From assembly GCA_963779225.1 (NCBI GenBank), contig CAVZWW010000003.1, positions 62,001 through 126,000 on the forward strand: a stretch of DNA of 64,000 bases, read 5' to 3'. The translations under genes were made by a program, and so were the position numbers. This DNA comes from CAVPCZ01 sp963779225. GTDB taxonomy: Bacteria; Bacteroidota; Ignavibacteria; UBA10030; UBA6906. Within the stretch, counting starts at the first letter, position 1, and each line of letters opens with the position of its first letter. Of this stretch, positions 1 to 8,312 are shown in pieces. A model generated the notes under the pieces. It was not told the origin of the DNA. It did not search any database and saw nothing but the letters and a program-made list of their open reading frames with translations.

Positions 1-14
1 AGAATTGCCCTTTT

Positions 15-59
15 TCGTCGGGGCGCGGGGATTTGAACCCCGGGCCTCTTGGTCCCAAA
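15..59 (-). other. tRNA-Pro(UGG) 3' half, putative attachment core (copy 1)
   Basis: Read on the minus strand, this stretch gives an anticodon loop TTTGGGA, the 3' strand of the anticodon stem (CCAAG), a variable region, a T-arm with loop TTCAAAT, and an acceptor 3' strand CGCCCCG followed by A and CGA. It corresponds to the 3' half of a bacterial tRNA-Pro(UGG). The 5' half (acceptor 5' strand, D-arm) is not present upstream, so this cannot be a functional tRNA. Its T-stem (CCGGGG) matches copy 4 at 57041 rather than copies 2 and 3. Such 3' tRNA fragments are typical of integrase attachment sites; that role is inferred. Confidence 0.7.
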
Positions 60-360
60 TAATTTCCAGATACCCGTTCCGGCAAGAAAAGGGCGATTCT
101 GAGTCAGGGAGAGTGCATACTGCGCATACTGTGCATGGGGGTGATGAAAAACAAACATAAATCTGTCATAGGTGTTCGTGCGTTCTTTCTCCACCAAGAG
201 CATTAGATTTCACAACCCAACTACAGCCTGATTACAGTACCGCCTACACAGCAGCCGCGCGATAAAACGGCAAAGCAGTCGGCGCGAAGAAGACGGAGGC
301 ATGAGGTGCAATTAGCGGGCCGATCTCAATCCGTTGTATTCCGATTTTGTCTCGCTAACA
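60..360. repeat. Att-flanking repeat, right arm type I (copy 1)
   Basis: This non-coding stretch resembles the one beginning at 7686. Both share the block AGGGCGATTCTGAGTCAGGG and then a short tandem repeat, GCATACTG twice followed by GCATGG. Further along is a block (from about 209) similar to 7826 and 61581. A distal block near 305-355 resembles the distal parts of 42252-42460 and 57085-57290. No gene was seen here. The tandem GCATACTG units could be recombinase arm-type sites, which is inference. Confidence 0.65.
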
Positions 361-462
361 CGCACAATTTAGATGATCTATGGTCGAGTTTTGGACAGGA
401 TGGACGTATGAAGGAAGACAGGGTCTTGAAGATGTCTATCGAATTCGGTATTCTGTAGTATC

Positions 463-630
463 ATGCGAAATGGAAAATCTCTCCTGACATCGAACAAGTA
501 TTTGCGCGATCCAAAGATGCGCGATCGCCTCATTGTCCGCCACGCAGCCGCCTCTGCCAGCATTGAAGGCGTGAAGAATGCGACACAGCGAGCGACGCGC
601 CTCGCGAAGTCTTCTCGCACCTCACACTGA
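463..630 (+). CDS. Small protein with Fic-inhibition-like motif, possible antitoxin
   Basis: A 55-residue ORF, MRNGKSLLTSNKYLRDP at the N-terminus, with a highly charged helical composition. Residues 31-36 read S-A-S-I-E-G, which fits the [ST]xxxE[GN] inhibitory-helix motif known from Fic antitoxins and self-inhibited Fic proteins. The ORF converges on the Fic gene and its last 9 bases overlap the 3' end of that gene. Known class I Fic antitoxins usually lie upstream of and co-directional with the toxin, so this arrangement is unusual. The start is the only ATG in frame after a stop at 427. No strong ribosome-binding site is visible. Assignment as the Fic antitoxin is inference; it may instead be an unrelated small DNA-binding or regulatory protein. 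Confidence 0.45.
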   Translation: MRNGKSLLTSNKYLRDPKMRDRLIVRHAAASASIEGVKNATQRATRLAKSSRTSH

Positions 631-1278
631 TCTTTGTGCGCGCGTCAATGCCCGTTCTATGATTTGCTGCATACGGCCGTACTCTTCGTTGATCCCCGCC
701 TGAATGGCAGCAACGTACATGTCGTACTCCTTACCGCGGCTCCCGATGAACCCAAAGTCGATTCCAGGCCTACCGGCTTGGTAGGCGGCCAACGTTGCCA
801 GCAGGCGTGCAGTTCGGCCATTGCCTTCTCGATAAGGGTGTATGAGCAAGAATTCGACATGCACCGGCGCTATTTTGCGCGCAATTTCTGGGATATCCTT
901 TCCCGCGCATGGCGTGTATGTCTTGAGAAACTTACGCTCAAGGTCCAACATGGCCGTCGGGATGGCCATTGCGGTAGCGAACGGAAACCCTCCTTTCGAC
1001 AGATTCACTGTTCGGTATTTCCCAGCCCATGAATAGATTTCTCCAAGGAAGACCCGGTGAATCGTATCGAGATCCTTCAAAGTGAACGAATGCTCTGGGC
1101 CATATCGTTCCAGAAGCAGTCGCTCAGCATTCATATATCCTTCCAGTTCCGCATCCTGGATTTCGCGGACTGATGTGATGTGCTTGAGGTTTCTTAGTAC
1201 TCTCTTCCTCGATCCAGGCTCAAATTCAGAGGGGGTATCGACGTGGTACTTCGTGCTTACCGCCCGACTGCCTTTCAT
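622..1278 (-). CDS. Fic-domain protein (AMPylase/Doc family)
   Basis: A 218-residue Fic/Doc family protein. The catalytic motif HPYREGNGRTAR is at residues 147-158, a match to HxFx(D/E)GNGRxxR with Tyr replacing Phe. His147 is the predicted catalytic residue and GNGR the phosphate-binding loop. Upstream, the segment around IYSWAGKYRTVNLSKGGFPF has the typical Fic fold signature with the flap region. Fic enzymes usually transfer AMP or another NMP to hydroxyl side chains; the target here is unknown. I chose the ATG at 1278 because GGAGG precedes it by five bases. A longer frame to 1386 exists but lacks such a site. No inhibitory [ST]xxxE[GN] helix is obvious inside the protein, which fits control in trans, possibly by the convergent ORF at 463-630. 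Confidence 0.85.
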   Translation of the reverse strand: MKGSRAVSTKYHVDTPSEFEPGSRKRVLRNLKHITSVREIQDAELEGYMNAERLLLERYGPEHSFTLKDLDTIHRVFLGEIYSWAGKYRTVNLSKGGFPFATAMAIPTAMLDLERKFLKTYTPCAGKDIPEIARKIAPVHVEFLLIHPYREGNGRTARLLATLAAYQAGRPGIDFGFIGSRGKEYDMYVAAIQAGINEEYGRMQQIIERALTRAQRSV

Positions 1279-1400
1279 TAGGCCTCCATACTCTCCACTT
1301 TCTCGAAACTCGCGTCTGGACTTTCTCGGCGGGACATCTCTGTGTCTCGTAACACTTCCCTCCCGTACAAAATAACTAATTCGCATCGAAATCGATACAT
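1278..1400 (-). CDS. Possible 40-residue ORF coupled to fic
   Basis: An ORF of 40 codons (MYRFRCELVILYGREV at the start) ends in TAATG, the TAA overlapping the chosen ATG of the Fic gene. This is a layout typical of translational coupling and of the antitoxin position in class I Fic modules. The C-terminal half is acidic (SPDASFEKVESMEA) but does not contain a clean [ST]xxxE[GN] motif. There is no recognised domain. It could be a leader peptide, a divergent antitoxin or chance. Confidence 0.25.
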   Translation of the reverse strand: MYRFRCELVILYGREVLRDTEMSRRESPDASFEKVESMEA

Positions 1401-1567
1401 TTGTTCTGTGTCAATGGTCGGGGAAATAACTCAGAGTCGTCTTCTCTTAAATCGTTTTCTCATTGCCTTGCCTTGACACTCTAGATTCCTTTCTCTATTT
1501 TTCGCCCTGAACGACATCTCTACTCTTCCCGGCGTTTCGTCACCCTCGCGTTCGAGCAGGGGGGCAC

Positions 1568-4500
1568 TTGGGTTTCCTACCGATCTGTTACATCGCTCTT
1601 TTCTACCGAATTCGCCAATTTCGGGTCGGATTAGTGTGCCTGTTTCTCGCACTCCCCTTTTTCGTTCCTCTTGCCGCTCAGGAAAACCTCCTTCCTGTCT
1701 TCCACTTCCAGCAAGTGAGGGAGCGCCCCGATGCAGTGCTCTGGTCACGTGTGGTCCGCGATTCTCTCGGTTTTGTGTGGATAGGCACCGTCAACGGGCT
1801 CGAACGGTACGACGGCTACGGCATCAAGGAATACCGCAACGCAGAACAGGATCCCTATTCGCTTTCCTCCAATATCATCCAGTCGCTTTTCTGTGACAGC
1901 AAGAACCGGGTCTGGATCGGGACACACTACACGGGCATCTCCCTGTATGACCGCTTCCGTGATCGCTTTATCAACTTCCCGCTCCCTGAGGGATATTCGG
2001 TCACTGGCCGGATAATGCTGCCCAGGCGTTTCGTTGAGGACCGCACAGGCACCATCTGGTTTGCTGCACGGGGAGGAATCGTGCGCATCGACGTCCCTTC
2101 CCGGTTTGGCCAGAGCGACTTCGACAGTCTTGCCCGGTATGTTCGCTTCAGGGTGATCCCGGTTGCTCTACCGGAGACCGAGGTATATGATCTCTGTATT
2201 CGGAAGGACGGCGCGTTTGTCGTTGGAACCGACAGCGGGCTTGTGATTCTTGATCCCGCAACGCTCATCCTCTCCCGCCCGCATTTCACCGACCGCGTGG
2301 CCCGCCGGCTCGAATCCCTCTCCATCCGCTGCCTCGTTCAGGAACCGGACGGGACACTCTGGGTGGCGACAGCAACCGAGGGACTCTTCCGTCTCGATTG
2401 GGACAGGGGCACGGCCACCAACTACAGACACCAGGAAGGGGATAGTAGCTCGATCAGATACGACGATATCCTCAGCATTGAACTGGACCAGCGCGGCAAT
2501 CTGTGGGTTGGTGCCATGAAGGGTTTTGATCTTTTCTCCCCTGCTGAAGGACACTGCATCCCTTACCTGACGTATGGGTCGGCCCCTGGAACCGGCCTGC
2601 GTCAGACAATCTCTGTGGACAAAACGGGCACACTCTGGTTCATCTCCAACAACGGCGTCCATTGGCTCAGTCCGCGATCACTCCTCCTTCCGCATTATTC
2701 GTTAAAGAAGACGGATGGATGGCTGCAATCGTTTTCGTCTGTCGAACGTGACCGGAACGGCACATTCTGGTGCTTCTCGGATGGCAAGCTGCTGCAGATG
2801 GACATCACCACCATGAAGGTCAGCAGCGCCATCGACGTTTTTCGTGGAAAGAGTCCGGATTACAGCGATGTCGATGACAGAACCACATCGCTTCTCGACG
2901 GGCATGGGAATTTCTGGCACGCCGCATGGAATCTTGGTCTCTACAAAGTCAATCCGAGCACGAAACAGGTCGACAACTATAATTATCGCCCGTCCATTGG
3001 AAAGTCCACTTCCATACGGAGCATTGCACAAGGTCCCGGCGATTCCCTCTGGACTGGAACCTACGTCAATGGAGTATTTCTCTTTGATCCTGCGCGGGCG
3101 ACATTCTCCCCCTCAGGGATGGACAGTACCGGGAACGTGGTCACGAGGGTCAGCGATGGAACAGTCTGGGTCGCCACGGTCGGTGAGGGTCTTCTGGTTC
3201 ATAACCCCGCCACCGGCAAGACAATCAGCTTTGTGACCAATCCATCTGACCGTCATTCCCTGAGCGACAACCTTGCCCGCCTGGTGTATGAAGATCCTTC
3301 CGGACGCATCTGGGTCGGAGCAGGCAAAGGCATAAATCTCTGGGATCCCGGAACATCAACTTTTCAGCTCTTTCCAAACCCGAGCTTCGAGAAGTCACTC
3401 TTTTCAATACCGATCGGCTCGGACAGGAAAGGCAGGGTGTGGATACGATTCATTTCCGACAACCTCTCTTTCTTTGATCCGGCGGACAGCAGTTTCACCA
3501 ACTTTGATCCTTCCAACGGACTCAGTGGCGCGCCCGCCGACATGCAGATTCTTGATGACGGAAGAATCCTCCTGACCGGTACCGCGGGTTTGAACATCTT
3601 TCATCCCGACAGCCTCCGGTACACCCGTCAGGCACCGCATCTGGTCATCACGCAGCTCGTCGTCAACGACTCACTGGTGATTTCTCCGCAGCTCGCGGGC
3701 GGGTCGGGCGCTCCCCGGTTTGCTCATGACCAGAATGTACTCGAATTGACGTTTGCTGCAACAGATATAGACGCACCAGATCTTGTGAAATACGAGTACA
3801 GGCTGAGAGGTCTTGAGAACAACTGGGTCAAACCGAAGGACCACCGCTACGTCCGCTATACCGCACTCGCACCGGGAGACTACACGTTCATCGTGAGAGC
3901 ATCCTCATCATGGCGGGAATGGCCGGCCCAGGAGATGTCATTTGCCTTCAGCATTGCGCCACCGTGGTGGCGAACCGCATGGGCTTATAGCATATACGTA
4001 CTGCTCATCACGGGACTTCTTTTCGCAGCATACCGCGCACGTCTCCAGCAGATGCGTCTGAAGCAGCGCATGGAGATGGAACACTTCCAGGCAGAACACC
4101 TCGCGGAAGTGGACCGGATGAAATCCCGCTTCTTTGCGAATATTTCACACGAATTCCGCACCCCGCTCACGCTCATACTCGGGCCTGTGGAGACAACGTT
4201 ATCGACGTCGCTTGATGCGCGCGTGAGAGAAACACTCATCCTTGTGAAGCGGAATGCGCAGAAGCTGCACGCGTTGGTCAATCAACTTCTTGAGTTTTCG
4301 CGCATCGAAGCGGGGAATCTAAAACTCTCGGTAAGTAATGCGGATCTTGTTCCATTCCTTCAACGTGTGGTGCAATCGTTCCAATCATGGGCGGAACGCA
4401 AGCAGATCGCATTGAAGTTTTTACCGGAACCAGACTCAATTCCGGGATACTTCGACGCTGACAAGCTTGAGAAAATCATCAATAACCTGGTGTCCAATGC

Positions 4501-5749
4501 ATTGAAATTCACAGCCGAAGGCGGACGAGTGGAAGTGCGTGTGGCTTTTGCGTCTCCTCCAATTCAGAATTCAGAACTCAGAAGTCAGAAGTCAGAATTA
4601 GGGCCGCCCGGGACAGCTAGACGGGGTGTGGAACAAACTGAAGGAAGGGAGGTGACGATCTCCGTCTCAGACACCGGTCCCGGGATTTCCCCGGAACATC
4701 TCCCCCATATCTTCGACCGCTTCTACCGCATTGATGAATCACACAGGACCGAAGGGACGGGCATCGGACTGGCTCTCACGAAAGAACTGGTGGATCTCCA
4801 CCACGGCACAATAGCCGTACAAAGCGAGGTCAACAAGGGAACCACGTTCACGGTCAACATCCCGCTCGACAGAAATTCCTACAAGACCGAGGAAATCTCT
4901 AAAACACCATCGGAACCTGATAAGGAGCCATCCTCTCCTCTCTCCGGGGTATTTGCCCCCGTGGATGGACATGCCTCCCCCGACGCCCGGCCAAACGGGG
5001 AAAAGCTACTTGTGTTGGTGGCGGAGGACAACGCCGAGGTACGGGCCTACATAAGGAGCCATCTCGATATAGAGTTTGCGGTGCAGGAAGCAGAGAACGG
5101 TCGTACGGCACTTGAAAAAGCGATCGATGTTATCCCTGATCTGGTGGTGAGTGACGTCATGATGCCCGAAATGGACGGCTACGAACTGACCCGGGCACTG
5201 AAACAGGATGAGCGGACAAGCCACATCCCCGTCATTCTCCTGACGGCCAGGGCGGCCTCGGAGAGCAAGATTGAGGGATTGGAGACGGGAGCCGATGATT
5301 ACCTCACCAAACCATTTGATGCAAAGGAATTGTTGACCAGGATCCGGAACCTGATTGAGATCAGGCAGCAGCTCAGGAAGAAATTCTCGGCGGGTACGGT
5401 GCTCAAGCCCGGTGAGGTTGCCGTCCCTTCAATCGATGACGCCCTGCTGAAGCGGATCATTGAGGCGGTAGAAGGAAAAATGGGGGATGAAAGCTTTGGC
5501 GTCGAACAACTTGCCCGCCAGGTGGCCCTTGGACGGCGCCAGCTTGAGCGCAAGCTCCTGGGTCTCACAAACCTCTCCCCCGCCGAATTTATCCGCTATA
5601 TGCGCTTGCAGCGGGCTCATGCGCTGCTTATGAATAATGCGGGTTCCGTGGCCGAAATTGCGTTTCAGGTGGGTTTCAGCAGCCCGTCCCACTTCAGCTC
5701 CTCCTTTCACCAGCAGTTTGGCTTCCCGCCATCCGAGGTAGCGCGTTAG
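1568..5749 (+). CDS. Hybrid two-component system protein (Reg_prop, Y_Y_Y, histidine kinase, receiver, AraC HTH)
   Basis: A 1,393-residue one-piece sensor-regulator of the type used by Bacteroidota to sense oligosaccharides. After a signal peptide, roughly residues 40-690 form Reg_prop propeller repeats (recurring D..G.lWvGt units). A Y_Y_Y domain follows near 700-790 and a transmembrane helix near 800-820. The HisKA motif FFANISHEFRTPLT has phospho-acceptor His861. The HATPase domain has an N box (NNLVSNALKFT) and G boxes (DTGPGIS, GTGIGLAL). The receiver has phospho-acceptor Asp1196 (SDVMMPEMDG) and the C-terminus is an AraC-type double HTH. The start is TTG preceded by a purine-rich AGGGGGG. 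A TCAGAA-rich insert interrupts the HATPase domain in frame. Its ligand is unknown; the downstream propeller gene at 5915 is a plausible target. Confidence 0.93.
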   Translation: MGFLPICYIALFYRIRQFRVGLVCLFLALPFFVPLAAQENLLPVFHFQQVRERPDAVLWSRVVRDSLGFVWIGTVNGLERYDGYGIKEYRNAEQDPYSLSSNIIQSLFCDSKNRVWIGTHYTGISLYDRFRDRFINFPLPEGYSVTGRIMLPRRFVEDRTGTIWFAARGGIVRIDVPSRFGQSDFDSLARYVRFRVIPVALPETEVYDLCIRKDGAFVVGTDSGLVILDPATLILSRPHFTDRVARRLESLSIRCLVQEPDGTLWVATATEGLFRLDWDRGTATNYRHQEGDSSSIRYDDILSIELDQRGNLWVGAMKGFDLFSPAEGHCIPYLTYGSAPGTGLRQTISVDKTGTLWFISNNGVHWLSPRSLLLPHYSLKKTDGWLQSFSSVERDRNGTFWCFSDGKLLQMDITTMKVSSAIDVFRGKSPDYSDVDDRTTSLLDGHGNFWHAAWNLGLYKVNPSTKQVDNYNYRPSIGKSTSIRSIAQGPGDSLWTGTYVNGVFLFDPARATFSPSGMDSTGNVVTRVSDGTVWVATVGEGLLVHNPATGKTISFVTNPSDRHSLSDNLARLVYEDPSGRIWVGAGKGINLWDPGTSTFQLFPNPSFEKSLFSIPIGSDRKGRVWIRFISDNLSFFDPADSSFTNFDPSNGLSGAPADMQILDDGRILLTGTAGLNIFHPDSLRYTRQAPHLVITQLVVNDSLVISPQLAGGSGAPRFAHDQNVLELTFAATDIDAPDLVKYEYRLRGLENNWVKPKDHRYVRYTALAPGDYTFIVRASSSWREWPAQEMSFAFSIAPPWWRTAWAYSIYVLLITGLLFAAYRARLQQMRLKQRMEMEHFQAEHLAEVDRMKSRFFANISHEFRTPLTLILGPVETTLSTSLDARVRETLILVKRNAQKLHALVNQLLEFSRIEAGNLKLSVSNADLVPFLQRVVQSFQSWAERKQIALKFLPEPDSIPGYFDADKLEKIINNLVSNALKFTAEGGRVEVRVAFASPPIQNSELRSQKSELGPPGTARRGVEQTEGREVTISVSDTGPGISPEHLPHIFDRFYRIDESHRTEGTGIGLALTKELVDLHHGTIAVQSEVNKGTTFTVNIPLDRNSYKTEEISKTPSEPDKEPSSPLSGVFAPVDGHASPDARPNGEKLLVLVAEDNAEVRAYIRSHLDIEFAVQEAENGRTALEKAIDVIPDLVVSDVMMPEMDGYELTRALKQDERTSHIPVILLTARAASESKIEGLETGADDYLTKPFDAKELLTRIRNLIEIRQQLRKKFSAGTVLKPGEVAVPSIDDALLKRIIEAVEGKMGDESFGVEQLARQVALGRRQLERKLLGLTNLSPAEFIRYMRLQRAHALLMNNAGSVAEIAFQVGFSSPSHFSSSFHQQFGFPPSEVAR
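4561..4600 (+). repeat. TCAGAA-type simple repeat inserted in the kinase gene
   Basis: A degenerate tandem of TCAGAA/TCAGAAG units lies inside the hybrid kinase gene. It codes for a low-complexity segment (IQNSELRSQKSEL, about residues 998-1010) between the N box and the first G box of the HATPase domain. The following residues to about 1028 are also unlike the family. The reading frame is kept, so the enzyme may tolerate it as a surface loop. Confidence 0.7.
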
Positions 5750-5914
5750 GTCATATAATCCGGCTCTTATTGCACAGATGTCGCAATTCTGGATGCTTTT
5801 GTCGCACCTGTGATACCTCCCCTGCAGGCGTTTTTTCTACATTGTGCCAGGAACCGGTCAGCCAGATCGGTGACGGCCCGGTTCCGCCTGAACAATATCA
5901 GAGGAGAAACGACG

Positions 5915-7204
5915 ATGAAGCACACCTTGGTACTACCCTTCTTGCTCGCAACGGCCCTGGTTACCGTCAATTGCGACACATACGGGCAGCAAGACCCCTG
6001 GACAAAAGACGCGCGTAATCCCGTCCTATCCGGGGTGAGCGGAGCGTGGAACAATCACGTGTTGAATCCCTGTGTTCTCTTCAATTCCGATTCTGCACGC
6101 TATGAAATGTGGTTCAACACCACACCTGGCTCTCAGGGTTACAACAATATGCATCCCTGGCAAGTGGGATTTGCAGTCTCGAAAGACAGCATCAATTGGA
6201 CGATGCACCCTTCTGCTGTCCTGTCTCCTGACCCGGGTACATGGGACAATATTACGATCGACGTACCGGAGGTCATACGGGAAAACGGACAATATAAGAT
6301 GTGGTATACCTCCTGGAAGGACTATTCGTCCCCGAGTTACCTGGGATATGCCACATCCCCCGACGGGATACACTGGACGAAATTTTCAGGCAATCCGGTC
6401 TTCGGGCCCGGAACTGCAGCCTGGGAAATTGGCGGCCCCTATGGCTGTACGGTTATGCCGGTTCAGGGAGGATACAAGATGTGGTATGGGGGCTACGATG
6501 CAGCCTACGCGGTCCTCCGGATAGGATATGCGACTTCCGCTGACGGAATCACCTGGAAGCGGGATACGGTAAACAACCCGGTCTTGAATCCCGGAGCGTC
6601 AGGTCAATGGGATGACAAATCTGTGTTTGGGCCAAACGTTCTTCGCATTGGCAATGTTTACTACATGTGGTATGTCGGCCTAACAACCAGCGGGACATCC
6701 GAAGCGACTGGAGTAGCCACATCCCCTGATGGAATTAACTGGACAAGGCATGCGGCAAATCCGGTGCTGGTACCCTCACTGGGAGCCTGGGATACAAAAT
6801 GGGCCGACGTGGGAAGTGTGGTGCAAAGTGGGAACACCCTTCATATGTGGTACGATGGGATGGACGCAAATCTCGTCAGAATCGGACATGCGACTTCGTT
6901 TATCTTCACCGGGATTGCTGAAGATGGACCGGAACTCCCGCAAGCCTTCATGCTTGACCAGAATTTTCCCAACCCCTTTAACCCTTCGACCACGATCCGC
7001 TACGGCCTGCCGCAAAAGTCAGCCGTCCAGCTGACAGTCTTCAACACCCTTGGTCAGCAGGTCGCACTTCTCAAGAATGGAGAACAGGAAGCAGGGTATC
7101 ATCAGGTACAGTTTGATGGGAGCGGGTTATCGAGCGGCGTGTACTTCTACCGGTTGAGGGCAGGGGGCTTTGTGGAAACCAAGCGGCTCCTGTTGCTCCG
7201 CTAA
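5915..7204 (+). CDS. Secreted five-bladed propeller protein with T9SS sorting domain (GH43/GH130-like fold)
   Basis: A 429-residue exported protein. The signal peptide begins MKHTLVLPFLLATALV, preceded by GAGGAGA, and this decided the start. Residues 30-340 contain five repeats of a pattern with NPV(L), YKMWY, IGYATSPDGI.W and KR or TR before the next NPV. This is the repeat signature of GH43/GH32/GH130-like beta-propellers. I see no confident catalytic triad from the motifs alone, so activity on a sugar is inferred. The last about 85 residues are a type IX sorting domain (QNFPNPFNPSTTIRYGLP; GLSSGVYFYRL; ending LLLLR). It lies 165 bp downstream of the hybrid kinase and may be regulated by it. 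A terminator hairpin follows. Confidence 0.85.
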   Translation: MKHTLVLPFLLATALVTVNCDTYGQQDPWTKDARNPVLSGVSGAWNNHVLNPCVLFNSDSARYEMWFNTTPGSQGYNNMHPWQVGFAVSKDSINWTMHPSAVLSPDPGTWDNITIDVPEVIRENGQYKMWYTSWKDYSSPSYLGYATSPDGIHWTKFSGNPVFGPGTAAWEIGGPYGCTVMPVQGGYKMWYGGYDAAYAVLRIGYATSADGITWKRDTVNNPVLNPGASGQWDDKSVFGPNVLRIGNVYYMWYVGLTTSGTSEATGVATSPDGINWTRHAANPVLVPSLGAWDTKWADVGSVVQSGNTLHMWYDGMDANLVRIGHATSFIFTGIAEDGPELPQAFMLDQNFPNPFNPSTTIRYGLPQKSAVQLTVFNTLGQQVALLKNGEQEAGYHQVQFDGSGLSSGVYFYRLRAGGFVETKRLLLLR

Positions 7205-7282
7205 AAGCCGTAGATCAGGACCTGGCAAAGTCGGAACTCGGTGCATAGCTCACAACATCTGTGACTGGTATCAGTACAAGAG

Positions 7283-7313
7283 AAAGCCCCTGTCGAGTTT
7301 TGGCTGGGGCTTT
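7283..7313 (+). terminator. Intrinsic terminator-like hairpin
   Basis: A perfect 8-bp stem, AAAGCCCC with GGGGCTTT and a 15-base loop, lies about 80 bases after the stop codon of the propeller gene. Only a short T stretch follows, so strength is uncertain. Confidence 0.55.
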
Positions 7314-7414
7314 ATGTTGAGTGACATACACACCGGACCCATTGATCATACAGTCCGTGAACTATCGAGTTTTCGAAACCACAAAATGCTCCGACTGCGA
7401 GACTTTGTTTCCTC

Positions 7415-7640
7415 GACCTCTTGGTTCCGGGACAAGAGCATCCGTTATCCCAGAAAACAGGTCACAATCAACAGATTCTTTTCCACCAGTTGCATCAAAC
7501 CTAAAAATCCGCGAACAGCCGGCGTGCAATCGGGCTTGAAAAACATAGCTCGCACTTTCCAAGAATTGAGACGTGAGGTAATATTTTCCGTCACAAATCT
7601 GTCACACCTACTTCTCTCTCACGTCAAAAAGTGCCCAAAA
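7415..7640. repeat. Att-flanking repeat, left arm alpha (copy 1 of 2)
   Basis: This 226-bp stretch is closely similar to 41981-42206. Both run from GACCTCTTGGTTCCGGG to the edge of a tRNA-Pro 3' half with no net length change, and the last 60 bases are almost identical. Read on the minus strand both copies can encode a similar short peptide (ESVDCDLFSGITDALVPEP), but substitutions are not clearly synonymous, so I treat it as non-coding. It forms one border of the rhamnose module. Confidence 0.75.
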
Positions 7641-7685
7641 TCGTCGGGGCGACAGGATTTGAACCTGCGACTTCTTGGTCCCAAA
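7641..7685 (-). other. tRNA-Pro(UGG) 3' half, putative attachment core (copy 2)
   Basis: On the minus strand this reads TTTGGGA (anticodon loop), CCAAG, variable region, GCAGG TTCAAAT CCTGT (T-arm), CGCCCCG, A, CGA. It matches the 3' half of tRNA-Pro(UGG) from the anticodon loop on. The 5' half is missing; upstream bases are AATTA instead of an anticodon stem. The T-arm is identical to copy 3 at 42207 and differs from copies 1 and 4. It is the left border of the rhamnose module. Confidence 0.72.
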
Positions 7686-7925
7686 TAATTTTCAGGTACC
7701 TGTTCTTTCGAAAAAAGGGCGATTCTGAGTCAGGGAGAGTGCATACTGCGCATACTGTGCATGGGGGTGTCGAAAAACTAGCATAAATCTGTCACACTGG
7801 TCCGCGCATACTTTTTCTACTCGGCATCAAATTACACATTCCAGTTACAGCAAGCTTACGGTACCGCTCGTACCACATCCATGCAAACATGAAACGGCAA
7901 GACATACGAAACGAGGAACGCAGAC
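7686..7925. repeat. Att-flanking repeat, right arm type I (copy 2)
   Basis: Nearly the same as the sequence right of copy 1: AATTTTCAGGTACC, then AGGGCGATTCTGAGTCAGGG, then the GCATACTG tandem and ATAAATCTGTCA. From about 7826 it carries the block seen again at 61581. Its right end runs directly into a truncated hydrolase gene, so the repeat marks the break point of that gene. Confidence 0.65.
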
Positions 7926-8228
7926 CTGGGGTACCATCCAAACTGTAGAATCGAATTGCATACGATTCGCGGGAAGTGACCCCAATGCAGAAGTACCACC
8001 TACAGTGATAACATTTGTAGAAGCAGTAATGCCCGCAGAATCCATAATATTGATATAGAATACTCTTGTTCCTACTGGTAATGACAGGGTAATCTCTCCA
8101 TAGTTATTTGAATCTACTATAGCCTCATTCAATGTGCCTTGCTTGGGCTGAACGCCTTCTTCTTGACCAATACGAATTGCAGTGAGCAATAGTAATGAAA
8201 CTATAGAAGACATTGATACATCCTTCAT
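7921..8228 (-). pseudogene. Truncated 5' fragment of the alpha/beta hydrolase gene
   Basis: The N-terminal about 100 residues resemble the start of the hydrolase at 17535-18836. Both begin MK(D/N).S.S with a hydrophobic signal. Both contain SLP(V/A)GT(R/K).FY(I/V)NI.DSAG..(A/V)ST.V(I/V)T, and both reach FDSTVW(M/V).P. Similarity stops at about 7925, exactly where the att-associated repeat begins, and the frame then runs into repeat sequence to a stop near 7845. The N-terminal part also has QPKQGTLNEAI, similar to the opening of the beta-helix protein at 30796. No catalytic region is left, so this is a relic of a duplicated gene cut by a recombination event. Confidence 0.7.
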
Positions 8229-8312
8229 TTCGGTTCTTTAAGATACTTGTGGACGGCCGAAGGTCCAAAAACTTATATACAATTGGACCGGGCCAGAGGG
8301 GACACGTCACCG

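Noticed and set aside
60..360. Short tandem GCATACTG units as a possible CRISPR
   Set aside because: Only two to three adjacent 8-9 base units without spacers; better explained as part of the att-type repeat.
378..620. Minus-strand frame of 80 codons beside fic
   Set aside because: The opposite strand encodes the better-supported small protein with the SASIEG motif; this frame is its antisense shadow.
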